Source of the DNA: Syngnathus acus
Lineage: Eukaryota > Chordata > Actinopteri > Syngnathiformes > Syngnathidae
Assembly (NCBI RefSeq): GCF_901709675.1
Contig: NC_051088.1
Coordinates: 24,525,193 to 24,589,192 of the forward strand
Direction of reading: 5' to 3'
Length of the DNA: 64,000 bases
The notes below the pieces were generated by a model. That model was given only the letters and a program-made list of their open reading frames with translations, did no database searches and was not told where the DNA came from. This document shows positions 1 through 11,700 of the stretch, one piece after another. Positions within the stretch are counted from its first letter, which is position 1, and each line of letters opens with the position of its first letter. Made by a program: the position numbers and the translations under genes.

Positions 1-468
1 ACGCATGTTTGCTTTGGCCTGGATTGGATCAGGCCGGCCGGTGGGGCTTGATTCGATCACCTTCGTCCCGATCCTCGTTTGCCGCAGTGAGTCGACGAGC
101 AGCTGCTCGGGTGTGGTTTGCTTGGGATGGGATGGAGGGGGAAGCCTGTGAGAGAAATAGCTGACCAGGCACTTTGTCCCACCACATTTGGGAAGCCTAT
201 TAACTATGATGTCCTCCATTCTGTTTTTCCCTCCTTTTTTTTTTTTGCTTCATCTCCCCTGGCTGACTGCCAGCAACAACTACTAACTTTGATTTCAATT
301 TGAGGGAGTCTATAAAAATCCAGCCGTAGTCTAAAGTTATTCCCCCATCTGGTTGAGACTTTTTTTTTTTTTTACTTTCACATTCATAATCGCTGCTTCA
401 TTTTGGGTTTTCCAGTTTTGTCAGCTTCGGAGTCTCATTGTGATGTCATTTCTCTTTCTCACCTGTAG

Positions 469-3400
469 GTCGAAATGAGCTGATCGCTCGCTATATTAAG
501 CTACGGACAGGAAAGACACGCACACGCAAACAGGTAACCATGACGGTTACAACGTTGTAACCGCTGAGTCATCTTTTATTTGAGTTTGTTATCCAACCCA
601 GTAAAAAAAAATGAAATCCTTGTTGTGAATATGTTCCTAATGTTAACCCTGGCCGTTAGGTGTCTAGTCACATACAGGTTCTGGCCCGCAAGAGGGTGCG
701 TGAATACCAGGCGAGCATCAAGGTGGGCGCTCGCCGGATAAACGTCATCCCTCTGAGCTTATCTTCTTTTTCTCTTTCTCTCCATCCTGTCCTCTTTGCC
801 GCCTTCCTCTACCTCCACGTGCGCCGTCAGGTCTCTAGTCACCTGCAAGTCTTGGCCAAACGAAAGTCTCGTGAGATTCACTCTAAGCTGAAGGTACGCG
901 CTCGGTGTCGCTGCCACGCATGCCGCTCTGCCCCGACTCCGTTTACGATAACAGTCTCGATGACCTAAGGCTGACTGGCTTGCTCGTATTATGTCATGGA
1001 ATCTTTTTTTTTTTTTGCTTTGTTTAAATTGCTACCATGAGCGACTGAGCTAGTGCATGATGGGGACTTGAGCTTTTGACATCAATAATTGATTTAGTTC
1101 CGCACATCTTTATGTTCTGGATTTGCCCATTGGCAGCTGAACAGGTTTGGTGACATCATCGGTCACTTTTAGCCCATGAATAAATAAAGAAATGATGCAC
1201 GGCGCTAATGTTTGAAGTGCTATTACTTTGCATGAGCTTGGTTGACCAGAGGGTCACGTGACCCAGCATGCGTACGCACTAGGGGTGTAAATCGCGGGTT
1301 TTGTCACGATACGATATCATATCGATACAAAGGACCACGATACGATTATTGCCGATATCTTAAAGCCTGCTGTGATTCATTCACGATACATCACGATATA
1401 GTGCTCCACGATCGATATTTTTATTTATTTTTTTGAAATAAAAAATATAGAACAATATCCTGATTTATAACAATTCATACGCAAAATCAACAAGGTACTG
1501 CAAACTCTTTATTTAGGAAATTATAAGAGTATTGTAGTATACAAAGTGCTTATTTTAACACTGAACTTTATCGAATTCCTATATTTTTTCTCATATAAGT
1601 AAAGAAAAATGAATATTCTTTCTTTTTTTGTAATACCGTTAACTTTAAAGTGCATTACTGAACTATTTATTTACAATAATTTTCATTGTCCGTTGAGCCA
1701 TCTTTTCTTTGGAATCCAAAGTGCTTCCAAACGAATGACTTGAAGCCCAAAGGGGAGCGAATTTCCTCGTCTTCTTGGGCACTAGCCATAGCACCAGCCC
1801 AGGAGCTCCCCTTTCACGTGCCTGCTCTGCTCACAACCCAGCACGCCGCGTACTGCTCCCGGAAAGAGGAAGCAAGCAACAATGAACTGGATTTCAAAAT
1901 AAAGTCGCGTCTCATGTCCGAGGTCAAACACGGCGATATAAATCGATGTTTACGTTTAGCATCGATGCCAATAAATCGTAGAGCATTATATCGATTAATC
2001 GATGTGTATCGATGAATCGTTACACCCCTAGTACGCACACATAGATTTAACGAGCCTGGTCCGTACATCCTGGGAACGCTTTTGATGCATCCGCTCCGTG
2101 TTCCGTGTTTCCCCTCAGCTCTTCCAGATCTTCACTGGTTTTGAGTTTTCTTGTGGTTTTACCATATCCTGTCATCAACTGTCTTTATCAGCCCAGTATA
2201 TTGAAATACCTATGAGTGGCCATTTTGTGACTGTTCTAATGGTAGTTCTATTTCCATTTGAAGTTTGTTGGCAATACTATTTTTGTTTAGTCTGGTAAAA
2301 TGGTTCCCGTTTGTGACAAAGTCTGCTTTATTTATGATTTATACAATCAAGCTCCATCACACTTAATTGGGACGATACTGATTTTTTTTTTAATGTGACA
2401 TTTCTTCTTTGCCGTAGGCCATGAACTTGGTAAGTTTTTGGTCATACTACGCCGCTTTTTTTTGTGCTTAATTGTTGGCCTTCACCGTTAACGCTTGCCC
2501 TCAATGCAGTGCAACTTCTACATGACAAATATTTGCTTTATCTGTGTTTTATTGATTTGAAGTGGCTTTAGTACCGTAAGGGTGGTGGCTGCAGTTTTCT
2601 TCTACTAGCACCTGTACAAGCTTTGGCATCACACTGAATCTGCTTTGCACTCTGTTCTGAATCCCTCGTAGTTATTGCATCATGCTGAGGTATTTTATGT
2701 CAAGACGTGCATGTTAGGTTTTTGGAAGATTCTTCGTCGGTGTGAATGCGAGTTTCTTGCCATCAGTCCAAGCTGCCCAAAAAAAAACATTTTTTGGTAG
2801 GCTTCGAGCTGTATCTAAAACAAACAAAAAAAGAAATGGACGGATGAAGTATTTGTGTATGCAGGCTGGCTTGCTGTCAAGGGTAGCCACCGATATTAAC
2901 TCTTCGGAATGTTGCGTTGGTGTCTTGGGGTTTCTTCAGATAACATTTTCAATTCATGTTCAGGACCAGGTTTCCAAAGACAAAGCACTACAGACAGTGG
3001 CCAACCTCTCATCAGCTCAGATTGTGTCTGCAAGTGTGATGAAAAGCCAAGCTTCTTTCCCTCCGCCAGTCAGGGTACGAAAACACACCAACACACATCT
3101 GGCAAAAAGACTTTGGAGTAATAAAATCTCCTCTTTCCCTTCTCCGCTGTTTTCTTTGGTCTAGTTTTGGCCCGGCCACGTGCCAGGACAGCCTGGACAT
3201 TCTCAGGAGTAAGCATCCTTTTTTTTTTTTTTTTTTTGCGTCACATGCTTGCGTGAGATGAGAGAATCTGAATATCGGAACGTTTTTTTTTTTTTTAATT
3301 GCTTCTTTTCTTTTAGCATCAAGCCCTTTGCACAGCCTCCTTACACAACACTAGCAGCTCCTGTTCCTCCACCCATCAGTAAGTCAAGAAATCTGAGCAG

Positions 3401-4876
3401 CATGGGTGACTATAAAATTGCAATTGCGCGGCCAGTCATGTAAAAAACAAATATTATATTAATATCCCCTTTTTATGTACTCATGTTGTATAATATTTAG
3501 CCGGCTTTCAAAACACTTATCGCTCACCGTTCTACTGTACCTTGCTCCTGCCGCTGACCTACTTATTGCTTCTTTTACGTTTTGAAATTGACCACAAGAT
3601 TTCCGCTGACAGTGTGTTATTTATGAGGTGAAACCCCAAAGGTTAGCGTCAACCCATCTGTTTGGCAGGCTACGAGTCCCTGCCTCCCCCTCGCCCGGCA
3701 GCCATCGCGGCGGCGCCTGTGTGGCAGGACCGAACCATTGCCTCAGCAAAACTACGGCTTCTGGAGTACTCTGCTTTTATGGAGACGCAGAAAGATAGAG
3801 AGATGGTACGCTCCGTCGCCGGTGGACCACCGGGTTCATTTTATTTATTTTTTTTCTCCCCCCCCCCACGTGTTTCCCTTTTCTTCTCACCTCGGCTCGT
3901 CTCTTCTCGCAGTATAAGCATCTGTTTGTGCACATCGGCCCATCCAACCCCAGCTACAGCGACCCCGTGCTGGAGTCGATAGATGTCAGGCAGATTTACG
4001 ACAAGTTCTCCGAGAAGAAAGGAGGCCTGAAGGAGCTATACGAGAAAGGGCCCCACAATGCTTTCTTTCTTGTCAAGTTCTGGGTGAGTAACCCTTAATA
4101 CCTATGGCAAAAAAAAAAAATAAAATACATACGTTGATGAATTGTAACTAAACTGCTAATCCACAAATAAAGAAAAGTCGCAATTTAATCCAATTGACTT
4201 TTTATACGTCACCTACAATCGTCTACTTTATAAAACATGCTCCATTTTTCGAATGATTCATTTAGGCAGATCTGAGCAGCGATCTTGAAGAAGGTTCCGG
4301 TGCCTTCTACGGCGTGAGTAGCCAGTACAGTGGTACGGAGAATATCACAATCAGCGTCTCGACAAAGGTCTGCTCCTTCGGCAAGCAGGTGGTGGAAAAA
4401 GTCGAGGTAAGCCAAACAAAAGCTTTTTGCCAGCGTCCAAACGGCAGCGTTTTTTCAGCGCTCTTTTTTCTTGCGGACTTCAGACGGAGTACGCGCATAC
4501 GGAAGGCGGGAAGCACGTGTTCCGTATCCATCGCTCACCTATGTGTGAATATATGATCAACTTCATCCACAAACTCAAACATCTACCGGAGAAGTATATG
4601 ATGAATAGCGTGTTGGAGAACTTCACCATACTACAGGTTGGTAAAAAATATATTTTTTTAATTTAAGACTAGTGTATTTTTATCCACTCGCAAATATTCA
4701 CATTCACTGGGAACCGACGCAACCAGTTACAACCACCTGCACTTTCTCCTGTCTTCCACTAGGTGGTGTCCAACAGAGAAACTCAAGAGACTCTGTTGTG
4801 TATCGCTTTTGTGTTTGAAGTGTCCACCAGTGAACACGGCGCACAGTACCACGTTTACCGCCTAGTTAACGACTAG
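469..4876 (+). CDS. tead3: TEAD3-type TEA-domain transcription factor (3' part of gene)
   Basis: Coding exons read directly: 469-533, 660-722 or 831-893 (alternatives), 2418-2429, 2964-3074, 3165-3208, 3317-3378, 3669-3805, 3913-4083, 4266-4406, 4484-4636 and 4763-4876 (stop TAG). All phases join cleanly, giving about 356 residues; the first TEA-domain exons lie left of the window. The first exon gives [20 protein letters not shown] (TEA helices). The linker has the TEAD3-like [10 protein letters not shown] and WQDRTIAS. The C-terminal YAP/TAZ-binding domain runs from YKHLFVHIG through [14 protein letters not shown] (the Cys is the palmitoylation site known in this family) to [20 protein letters not shown] and the terminal HVYRLVND. 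TEADs bind M-CAT (CATTCC) sites in the nucleus and act with YAP/TAZ or Vgll cofactors. Assignment to TEAD3 rather than TEAD1/2/4 rests on the AMNL microexon, DQVSKDKAL and [11 protein letters not shown]; the fish a/b paralogue is not resolved. Confidence 0.95.
660..722 (+). CDS. tead3: tead3 alternative exon a: TEAD3-type recognition helix
   Basis: A 63-nt phase-0 exon with acceptor ccgttag before 660 and donor gtgggc after 722. It encodes a 21-residue helix beginning [17 protein letters not shown], nearly the same as mammalian TEAD3 in this segment. Its pyrimidine tract is weak compared with that of exon b. The 108-bp intron between a and b has no in-frame stop and is a multiple of three, so even retention would keep the frame. 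Confidence 0.88.
831..893 (+). CDS. tead3: tead3 alternative exon b: TEAD1/2/4-type recognition helix
   Basis: A second 63-nt phase-0 exon with acceptor gccgtcag after a long pyrimidine tract and donor gtacgc. It encodes a 21-residue segment beginning [17 protein letters not shown] and ending SKLK, which resembles TEAD1/2/4 rather than TEAD3. It has the same length, phase and position in the protein as exon a, and clear nucleotide similarity to it, so it is a tandem exon duplication. Including both would duplicate the third helix, so mutually exclusive use is the reasonable reading. Confidence 0.85.
1280..2030. mobile_element. Non-autonomous hAT-type DNA transposon
   Basis: The element begins TAGGGGTGTAA and ends TTACACCCCTA (perfect 11-bp terminal inverted repeats). 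It is flanked by the identical 8-bp direct repeat GTACGCAC at 1272-1279 and 2031-2038, the target-site duplication size of hAT elements. The subterminal regions are rich in ATCGAT motifs. No transposase is seen in its 751 bp. It sits in the tead3 intron between exon b and the AMNL microexon. Confidence 0.9.
2418..2429 (+). CDS. tead3: tead3 12-nt microexon (AMNL)
   Basis: Four codons, gcc atg aac ttg, lie between acceptor tttgccgtag and a perfect gtaagt donor. In mammalian TEAD3 the helix-3 segment is followed by AMNL and then DQVSKDKAL, exactly the order seen here, which supports a real exon. It is phase 0 on both sides, so it can be included or skipped without frame change; skipping would give the TEAD1/2/4-like SKLK-DQ junction. 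Confidence 0.85.
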
Positions 4877-5182
4877 CTATAACGGACACGCCAAGACTAT
4901 CCTTACAGTCGGCCATTTTCTCCAACAGATTGACAGCGTTGACACACCAGCAGCGTTTTGCCTCACCAGCACAGCCCATATTTGAAACACTAAAGTCAAA
5001 ACAACGTGTGATGCTTTTGGGAGTGTAAATAATCTGTTCATGTTCTGTTGTTCATGATAATCAGTTTCACTACTTTTCAGTGTTTTTAATCAGAAGAATA
5101 ATAATGCTTCCGGAAGCAAAAATGAATGCATTTGTTCCCAGCAAAAGCCAACGTGTCGTTGACAGTGAGGACTTTGAATATG

Positions 5183-5523
5183 CAGTAGATAGGTCTACAC
5201 ACCCTTTTGCAAATATTTCAAGAGGAGGACTGGAATAACTGATCATGTGGTTGCACAAGTGTGCACACCCTCATGTAACTGGCATTTGGCAATGTTCCAA
5301 ATGAACCAATAGCGGGCTTGGGACGAGATGTATTTTGTGAACTCACAAATGCTACGAGAATTCACCTTGCAGGCAAGATCAAGTGTGTATTAAGATGTAG
5401 CTGGACTCATGTTTTTCTTTGTAAGATAAGGCTTAATGGGAAGAAATAATTGATCACAGTCTTTTTTTTAATCACAAAAGCTATCAATTTGAACAGGGGT
5501 GTGTAGACTTTATATATCCACTG
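5183..5523. repeat. Palindromic MITE-like repeat (GTCTACACACCC family), copy 1
   Basis: The left end carries cagtagataggtctacacac and the right end carries ggtgtgtagactttatatat followed by ccactg, forming imperfect terminal inverted repeats. Related sequence (agtctacacacccctgtt) occurs near 15485 and 20940 in this window. It lies inside the inferred tead3 3'UTR. Confidence 0.6.
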
Positions 5524-6341
5524 CCAAATGATTTTGTATGTTCTGTTTCATCACTATTATTGTATCTACCACAATAACCGTCTTCAGCTGTCCTGTGTGT
5601 AATGGCAGCATTTCCCGAATCACAAGAAAAGATGGCAATTCATACCTTGAAGGAAGCAAAGTGTGACTAGTTGACTCCGAACAAATCAAATCTTAGTGTT
5701 AACGAACGCTTTAGTCATTGCCAACAAATTAATCGACACAAAGGCGTCAGTGTTCTGACAGGATGAGAATTCCCTGAACTGTTTATTTGCCTTTGCTGCA
5801 TTATTTCTACCTCCGTGTGAGTTGGGATTCAAATGTGCTTTCATAAAGCCCTGACCTAAGGAGCACTGACGTATAGGACGTGTACACTACATTTTTAATG
5901 GTACGTTTTATAAGCCAAAATTAGCTCAATATACTCTTATTTTTATTTTTGTAAAAGCAGATGTTTTTACCAGCACAGCTACCGCTAATACTCTAAAAAT
6001 ATATCTATTTTTTGCAGCCCTGGTCACCCACAGTGCACTGGGGTCAAGTTCTCTGAACTGACACTTGTTTAGCTCCGTGGAATGTTTTTAACTCTGTACA
6101 CGTTATTTAGCAACACTCGTTAGTTGATCTGTCATCCCCTCATTTACTAGCAGGATTATACATCATGCGGACCGTGACAAGAATGTGTGTTTTTGTTTTC
6201 ACGTCACGGAAGTTTGAGCCAACATGTTCACTCGGAAATAATCCCATTTGTTGTGTGGAGGCCCATTCCGCCATTTCGGTCATATTCCTTCTCCAGTCTA
6301 TGTATACACATATGTTGAATATGTGCCTTTTAGGCTATGCC

Positions 6342-6347
6342 AATAAA
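6342..6347 (+). terminator. tead3: Likely tead3 polyadenylation signal
   Basis: AATAAA with a GT-rich stretch (cacggtgtttgc) just downstream, about 1.47 kb after the tead3 stop codon. The 4877-6365 interval would be the 3'UTR; it includes the repeat at 5183-5523. Another AATAAA is at 6503. Confidence 0.5.
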
Positions 6348-6365
6348 ATCACTCACGGTGTTTGC

Positions 6366-8725
6366 AGGACCCATCGAGTACTCTTCTAGTTACTGTCATG
6401 ATGTTTGGATTGCAAATGGTGTGAAAATCTATATTTAACATTGCATTTCAAATCAATGCATAAACAAGGGGGCGTTTATTCAAATGAAAAAAAATGGGAT
6501 TGGAATAAATGCACGGCGGATTACAGCTGCTAGGGGGCAGTGTTGCCACATTTACTGGAAGATTTTTCATTTCTGAGTAATATTACAATCCAGTATATTT
6601 TTATTTATATAGCGCTTTCACAACAGCTATCGCCGTAACAAAGCGTTTATGAAAATAAAATGTGTAAAAATACATCACAAAGTAATGGCAATGATATAAA
6701 GATAAAAACTTCTATTTCTACATCTGCCTTTTTGTTAGTCGAAGCTGTTAAAGATGAAAGAGTACTTGCAACCAAAACAGTCACATGGTCAGTTTTACTC
6801 AGAGCATCCCTTCATGAGTATGCAATTTTGAATTTTTTTTAATGTTCAAATGTGCCTGAGTTGAGAGTTAGTGCCCTGATTGTATGTTTACTGCACTAGC
6901 CGATTCTGCGTTGAAAAGACAATGTGACCTTTCAACATCTGTCATCGGCACCATTAACATAGCTGGAACATATCTCGAAGGACAACATTTACATAATTGA
7001 TGGCTAAGGTCCCACTGTGTGCATTGGCTCCTATTGTGACAAATTTGAGTGGTAATAATGCCATTAGTTTGATGATAACCCACTGAAGCTTTTACAGCCT
7101 TAAGTTGTCGCATTGCAGGTGCGAAGGGTGTGGTGGGAAAATTCAGACATGCTTAAACGTAGCCAAAACCAATCCGGTTATACGCTCGCATTACTCTACT
7201 TCATTTTAGCCCCTCCTCCTTGTCACAATGCACTTTGGTAGGCTTACTCGTGCCATGGCCTGTTTCGCTCGGGCATCTCGCCAACATTGGAATTAGTCTC
7301 AATGTATGAACAGCATTAATGGTTTGATCGAGATGGATGTTTGGAATATAAAGGAGACTTGACTGTCTTGACCTTTACTGGAAAGGGGTTAGAAATTTGA
7401 TGAGCAATTGTTGCTCATTACCTATAAGCCAGCATCAAAAAAATGGGTGGAGAAGATGTTCACAAAGCAGTGTGTCATGATGACCCATCATAACACAGAA
7501 GGTCAGCCTGAACAGTCATTGTCTGCTGTTTAAATCTCCCAAGCAGCAATCGTAACCGAGGCCCAACCCAAACAAGTAATGCAACTTACTCATCCAAATA
7601 CACATCAACGGAATTAAAAAAAAAAACTACCCAGATTCAGTTTCTAATAGGTCATATTTATTTTTCAGGTAAGAGGAAAAAAGGTGGAAAAAGTTCTCAA
7701 TGAGAAAAAGACACGTCACTTCACATCTGTCTACTCGCAAAGGGCATGGAGCAGCAAGCACAAAAATGTTACAAGTATGGACCGGCAACTTGAAGGAAAT
7801 GTGAGGAATCGGCCTTGAAGACAAATGACAGCATCAAAGCAGCTGGAAAGCCTTGTAACATCTTATTCATGTGGAGAAAAGATTTCAAATTGGAAAACAA
7901 AAGCAAAAAAACCACAAAAGCAACTGCTATCAAGAATTTCAGCTACTTTTAGTTGGAAACCACAGAGATCAACGAGGTCAGTTTGATTTGATTCTGAAGG
8001 GGAAAAAGGGCCAAATTAAAATAGACTTCTTACTGTATTGGATTTGACATTTGTGGAATTTTAAGTATACTGAAATTTGACCAGATATAATTGACGCTTA
8101 TGAAGAACCTTCTTTTTGAAAGTAAACAAATGCTCCAGCCTAGGTTGAGTTTTGACAATCAGACAACAAAATCTATAAAGTGTCACCATAATCTAATTTA
8201 ATTATGACTGAAACGTTTTCATGGTTAGATACAAATAAAACAAAACGAAGCGGCCCTCAAATTGATCCCTGTGGGACTCCCTTTTCTAAGATAATTAGGT
8301 CAGTTTGTATGCAATGAACCCAAGGTCCGAAAAAACTGGAGCATTACGTGGCAAAGGACAGAATCGTAGAGTTTAAATCCAATGATAAAAATGGATGCAT
8401 CGTGTCAAATATTTACACACAACTCAAATCCTCTCACACGTGCTCATTGTGAAATACTTCTTCCCGTGCTGTGTAGACTATCAAATCGTTTGAACAGTGC
8501 AGTCAGCGTTTGTTTGCATGTTGGCGACTCGTCAGTCCCTCATCATCGTTTCTTCTGCCTTCCCACCTCAACTGGGCGCGGCTCAGGCGCTGGGTGGAGC
8601 TGCTTCCACGCCTCTCGTGCTTTTGTGCACACGTCCGCTGCTAGAAGCTGCGCCGCGCTTCTCTGCTTCGGACGAGCAAGCCTTTCGATCGATCGAGCGA
8701 GCGAGCACCGAGCAGGAGACGGACG
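6366..8725. other. tead3-pkp1 intergenic spacer
   Basis: No gene could be supported here. It contains a short atttatatagcgcttt repeat fragment near 6600, a CTCF-like motif at 6524-6541 and a minus-strand LINE reverse-transcriptase fragment near 8227-8290. Just before the pkp1 start, GC content rises (8570-8725), consistent with a promoter and 5'UTR. Confidence 0.5.
8227..8290 (-). mobile_element. Eroded non-LTR retrotransposon reverse-transcriptase fragment
   Basis: On the minus strand one frame reads KGVPQGSI, then a stop, then GPLRFVLF. This matches the GVPQGSxLGPLLF motif of LINE-type reverse transcriptases with the central leucine replaced by a stop. No full ORF or ends were found. Confidence 0.6.
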
Positions 8726-11700
8726 ATGCTTGCGGAGCCGCTGCGTTCGGCCATGACGGTCGGGAAAGTGGATGACACCTCGCTGGCTGTGCCGTCTGAC
8801 GCCAGGCTGCACACGGGAGCGCACCGGGTGCTGGATCAAGTGCAGACCATCAAGAGGAGCAAGTCCAAACACGGAAAGAACGGCACTCCTACAAGTACGA
8901 AACAACTTTGCGCGCACGCTGCAGGAAAAACCGTCACAATCAATCGAGAAGCAAGGCTCTAGAAAAGGAAGTCGTCAAATCCATTTTCCTTCTCCGGACT
9001 TCAAAATCATATGGCAAATTTGCCCGCCCATTTATTGTATTGCAGCAACAGTTTGGTTTGGACGTCGTCATGCAAAATAGAAGCAAGGATATTTTAATGC
9101 TAATTTTGTGGTTAAAAAAAAAAAAAACTTCAGGAATGAAAATAAAGAGGAGGGGATGCAATTTGGACCCCCACCCACAAAAAAATGATGTGGCGAGGCA
9201 GATCTAATGCTCTTTCACTAAATGCCAGAATAATTTTTCCTAATGTCAGAAAGTTTAGGCTGTATCATAAATGCAACCGTACAGTTGGCCTAATTCTGAC
9301 TCACCCAGCCTAAAAGTATGTTGAATGCCAAAATGAGTGCTTTCAACCCTTGGATTCATAAAAGTACATTTGGGGGCCTTGGAAATAGAAATACCAAAGA
9401 GTCCAATAGGATAGAGCAAGAACTATGCACTCCAACTGCGCCCTTTTTGTGACTGGGTGTGAATGTGACCTGTGGCTGCATCCACTCAAGAATTTGATGA
9501 TGTCCAACTTTCCCTGCTGGCTGGCCGGAGTGTTTTGCTCCCTCCGAGCAAGGGAATGCAGCCCTCCCCGTGTGTGGCTTTTGACCCGTCACACTCAAGC
9601 TTTTTTCAGCTTGAGTGCTTACATGAAAAGAAAGAAGAAAGCACAGAGAGAAAGTGTCTTTTGTGTCGTTGAGAATCCGAGGAGAGAAGAGAAGCTCTCG
9701 GATAGCTTCTACGCTTTCACATGTTGCGACACGTGATCACCAGTGCCAAATATGGTGTGTAGTCAATAAGCCTCTCCTCAAATTATTGGAATATTTGACA
9801 CAGACAAATATTTGGCACGTCTCGAATTCGTTTTTTTTTTTTTTTTACGTTTAAAATTCAACTTGGTTTTGTTATGTCATGAGGCATGTGGTGTTTCCAA
9901 TCATTGACTAGCTAACACGCTACATGAGTGCAGAAAGAAAGAGAATCATAACCAAGGGAATTCATTTCCAGTTAGCGCATGTTAGCACATCACGCTTTAG
10001 TCAGTCGAAGCTGTTTTATTGCTGTTCATCCCAAATGATCATCGCTAACAATCCGGCAAAGGTATTATGGAAGGGTGATGCCCATAGATTTTGTTTGTTA
10101 TGAATATAGGAACATCCAACCAGGTGCACAAAATCGGTCTTTAATGAGTCAAATATTCCAAGAGCGATGTGTCCCGCAGAAAAAGAGCCACATGCGGCCC
10201 TAGCGCCACAGGTTGCAGACCCCATTGTTATTGTAGCCATCTTTAGTGAAATCTCCTTAACAGCGTGGAAACTAAAAGGCGAGCCCATCATAATTGTTTA
10301 ATGGTTGGTTTCGGTGCGATGATTAACACGTGTTCGTGAATCATACGTGACGAACAAATGTACTTCAACATGTTTATGCAGGTGACATGATGTCATGTCT
10401 GTTTCACAGCCAAGTGCCAATGCGGGGAAAAACATTAAATAACATTTTTTAACTGTTTTTTTTTTTTTAAATAAAATAATAAAATTAAAAATAAAATGTT
10501 TTTAACTGTTTTTTTTTTCAACTTGTTGATTGACTGTGACAAAGGTGGAAACTCCTTTTGTTGTTTATTACGGGGCTTTGCCATTTTTTGAATCTTTCTG
10601 TTCATCCAGACATACGTGTTTGCCAATTGGCATTCTGCCCTGTTGTCGTGTCCCTGTGCTATTTTATTTATTTTTTTCCTTTCAACCGCCCTCATCAGTG
10701 TCCTCTTTCTTTCCACAGGCCCAACTTTGCCACCATTGTCACCACTGGACGAGTTTGGAACATTCCAGTTTTTGCCCAGCAAAGCCAATGGCACTTTCGG
10801 TCGTAGTGTCTCCACCAAGACGACAGCGTTCAACAAAGCGGTAATTGTTTCACACTCCCATTGCATTTTGTGCCCTTTGAGAAACCCAAACCCAAATACC
10901 GTAATTTTCGGACTATAAGTCGCACCGGAGTATAAGTCGCACCAGCCATAAAATGCCCAAAAAAGTGAAAAAACCCCATATATATGTATGTAAGTCGCTC
11001 CTGAGTATAAGTCGCCCCCCCACCCAAACTATGAAAAAAAAAACGCGACTTATAGTCCGAAAATTACGGTATGCTGCAATGTTTTTAGATCATTTCCCGC
11101 TTTATCTTCTTGTGTGATGTTTTCTTTAGTCATTTGTTTTGGAACATTTCCGTCTGTAATTAATCATTGATACATTCTTACACGACACGCTTGCTAGGAA
11201 GTCTGGTCTTGGTCGGGAATGGTTGTTGGCAGTTTGCCAGCTCTGAGGAGGATAATTGGGATAGAAAATGGAGGGATTGATAGCTGGATGGGATTGTTTT
11301 TGTGTGCTCTTTCTGGTGTGCACACATTTCATTTGAAGAATATTATCATAAGAATATTATTTCAGTTGTTATCCAATTTATTATTATCTTATGGAAAGAA
11401 TTCTATTGATTTAGACTGGCATCCATTAAACAAGGGGCGTTCAAAAGTCCTTTTCGGTTAAACAAACGAACACTTGTTAAACGGTAAGTGACGTGACTGC
11501 CCATCGATTGGTCAAGCAAACACAGAGAGACTAAGTAATCATGCCAGAATATCCAAGTTTCGTTGCGTTACTGTAACGAACATCTACTTGAGCTGTTACG
11601 TTTTGTAATTTTTTTTTATGACATAATTAATTAATTCACGTGTTTACACAATTAGCCTGCCTTTTGCATTTTTTTGGGAGCAGGCCAAGTTTGAACGCGC

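Noticed and set aside
1-468. Possible additional tead3 exon at the left edge
   Set aside because: No TEA-domain sequence (such as GRRKIILSDEGKMY) is found; treated as intron.
9356-10291. Several open frames in the first pkp1 intron
   Set aside because: No domain and no splice support. Part of this DNA (near 10190-10225) resembles an eroded hAT end.
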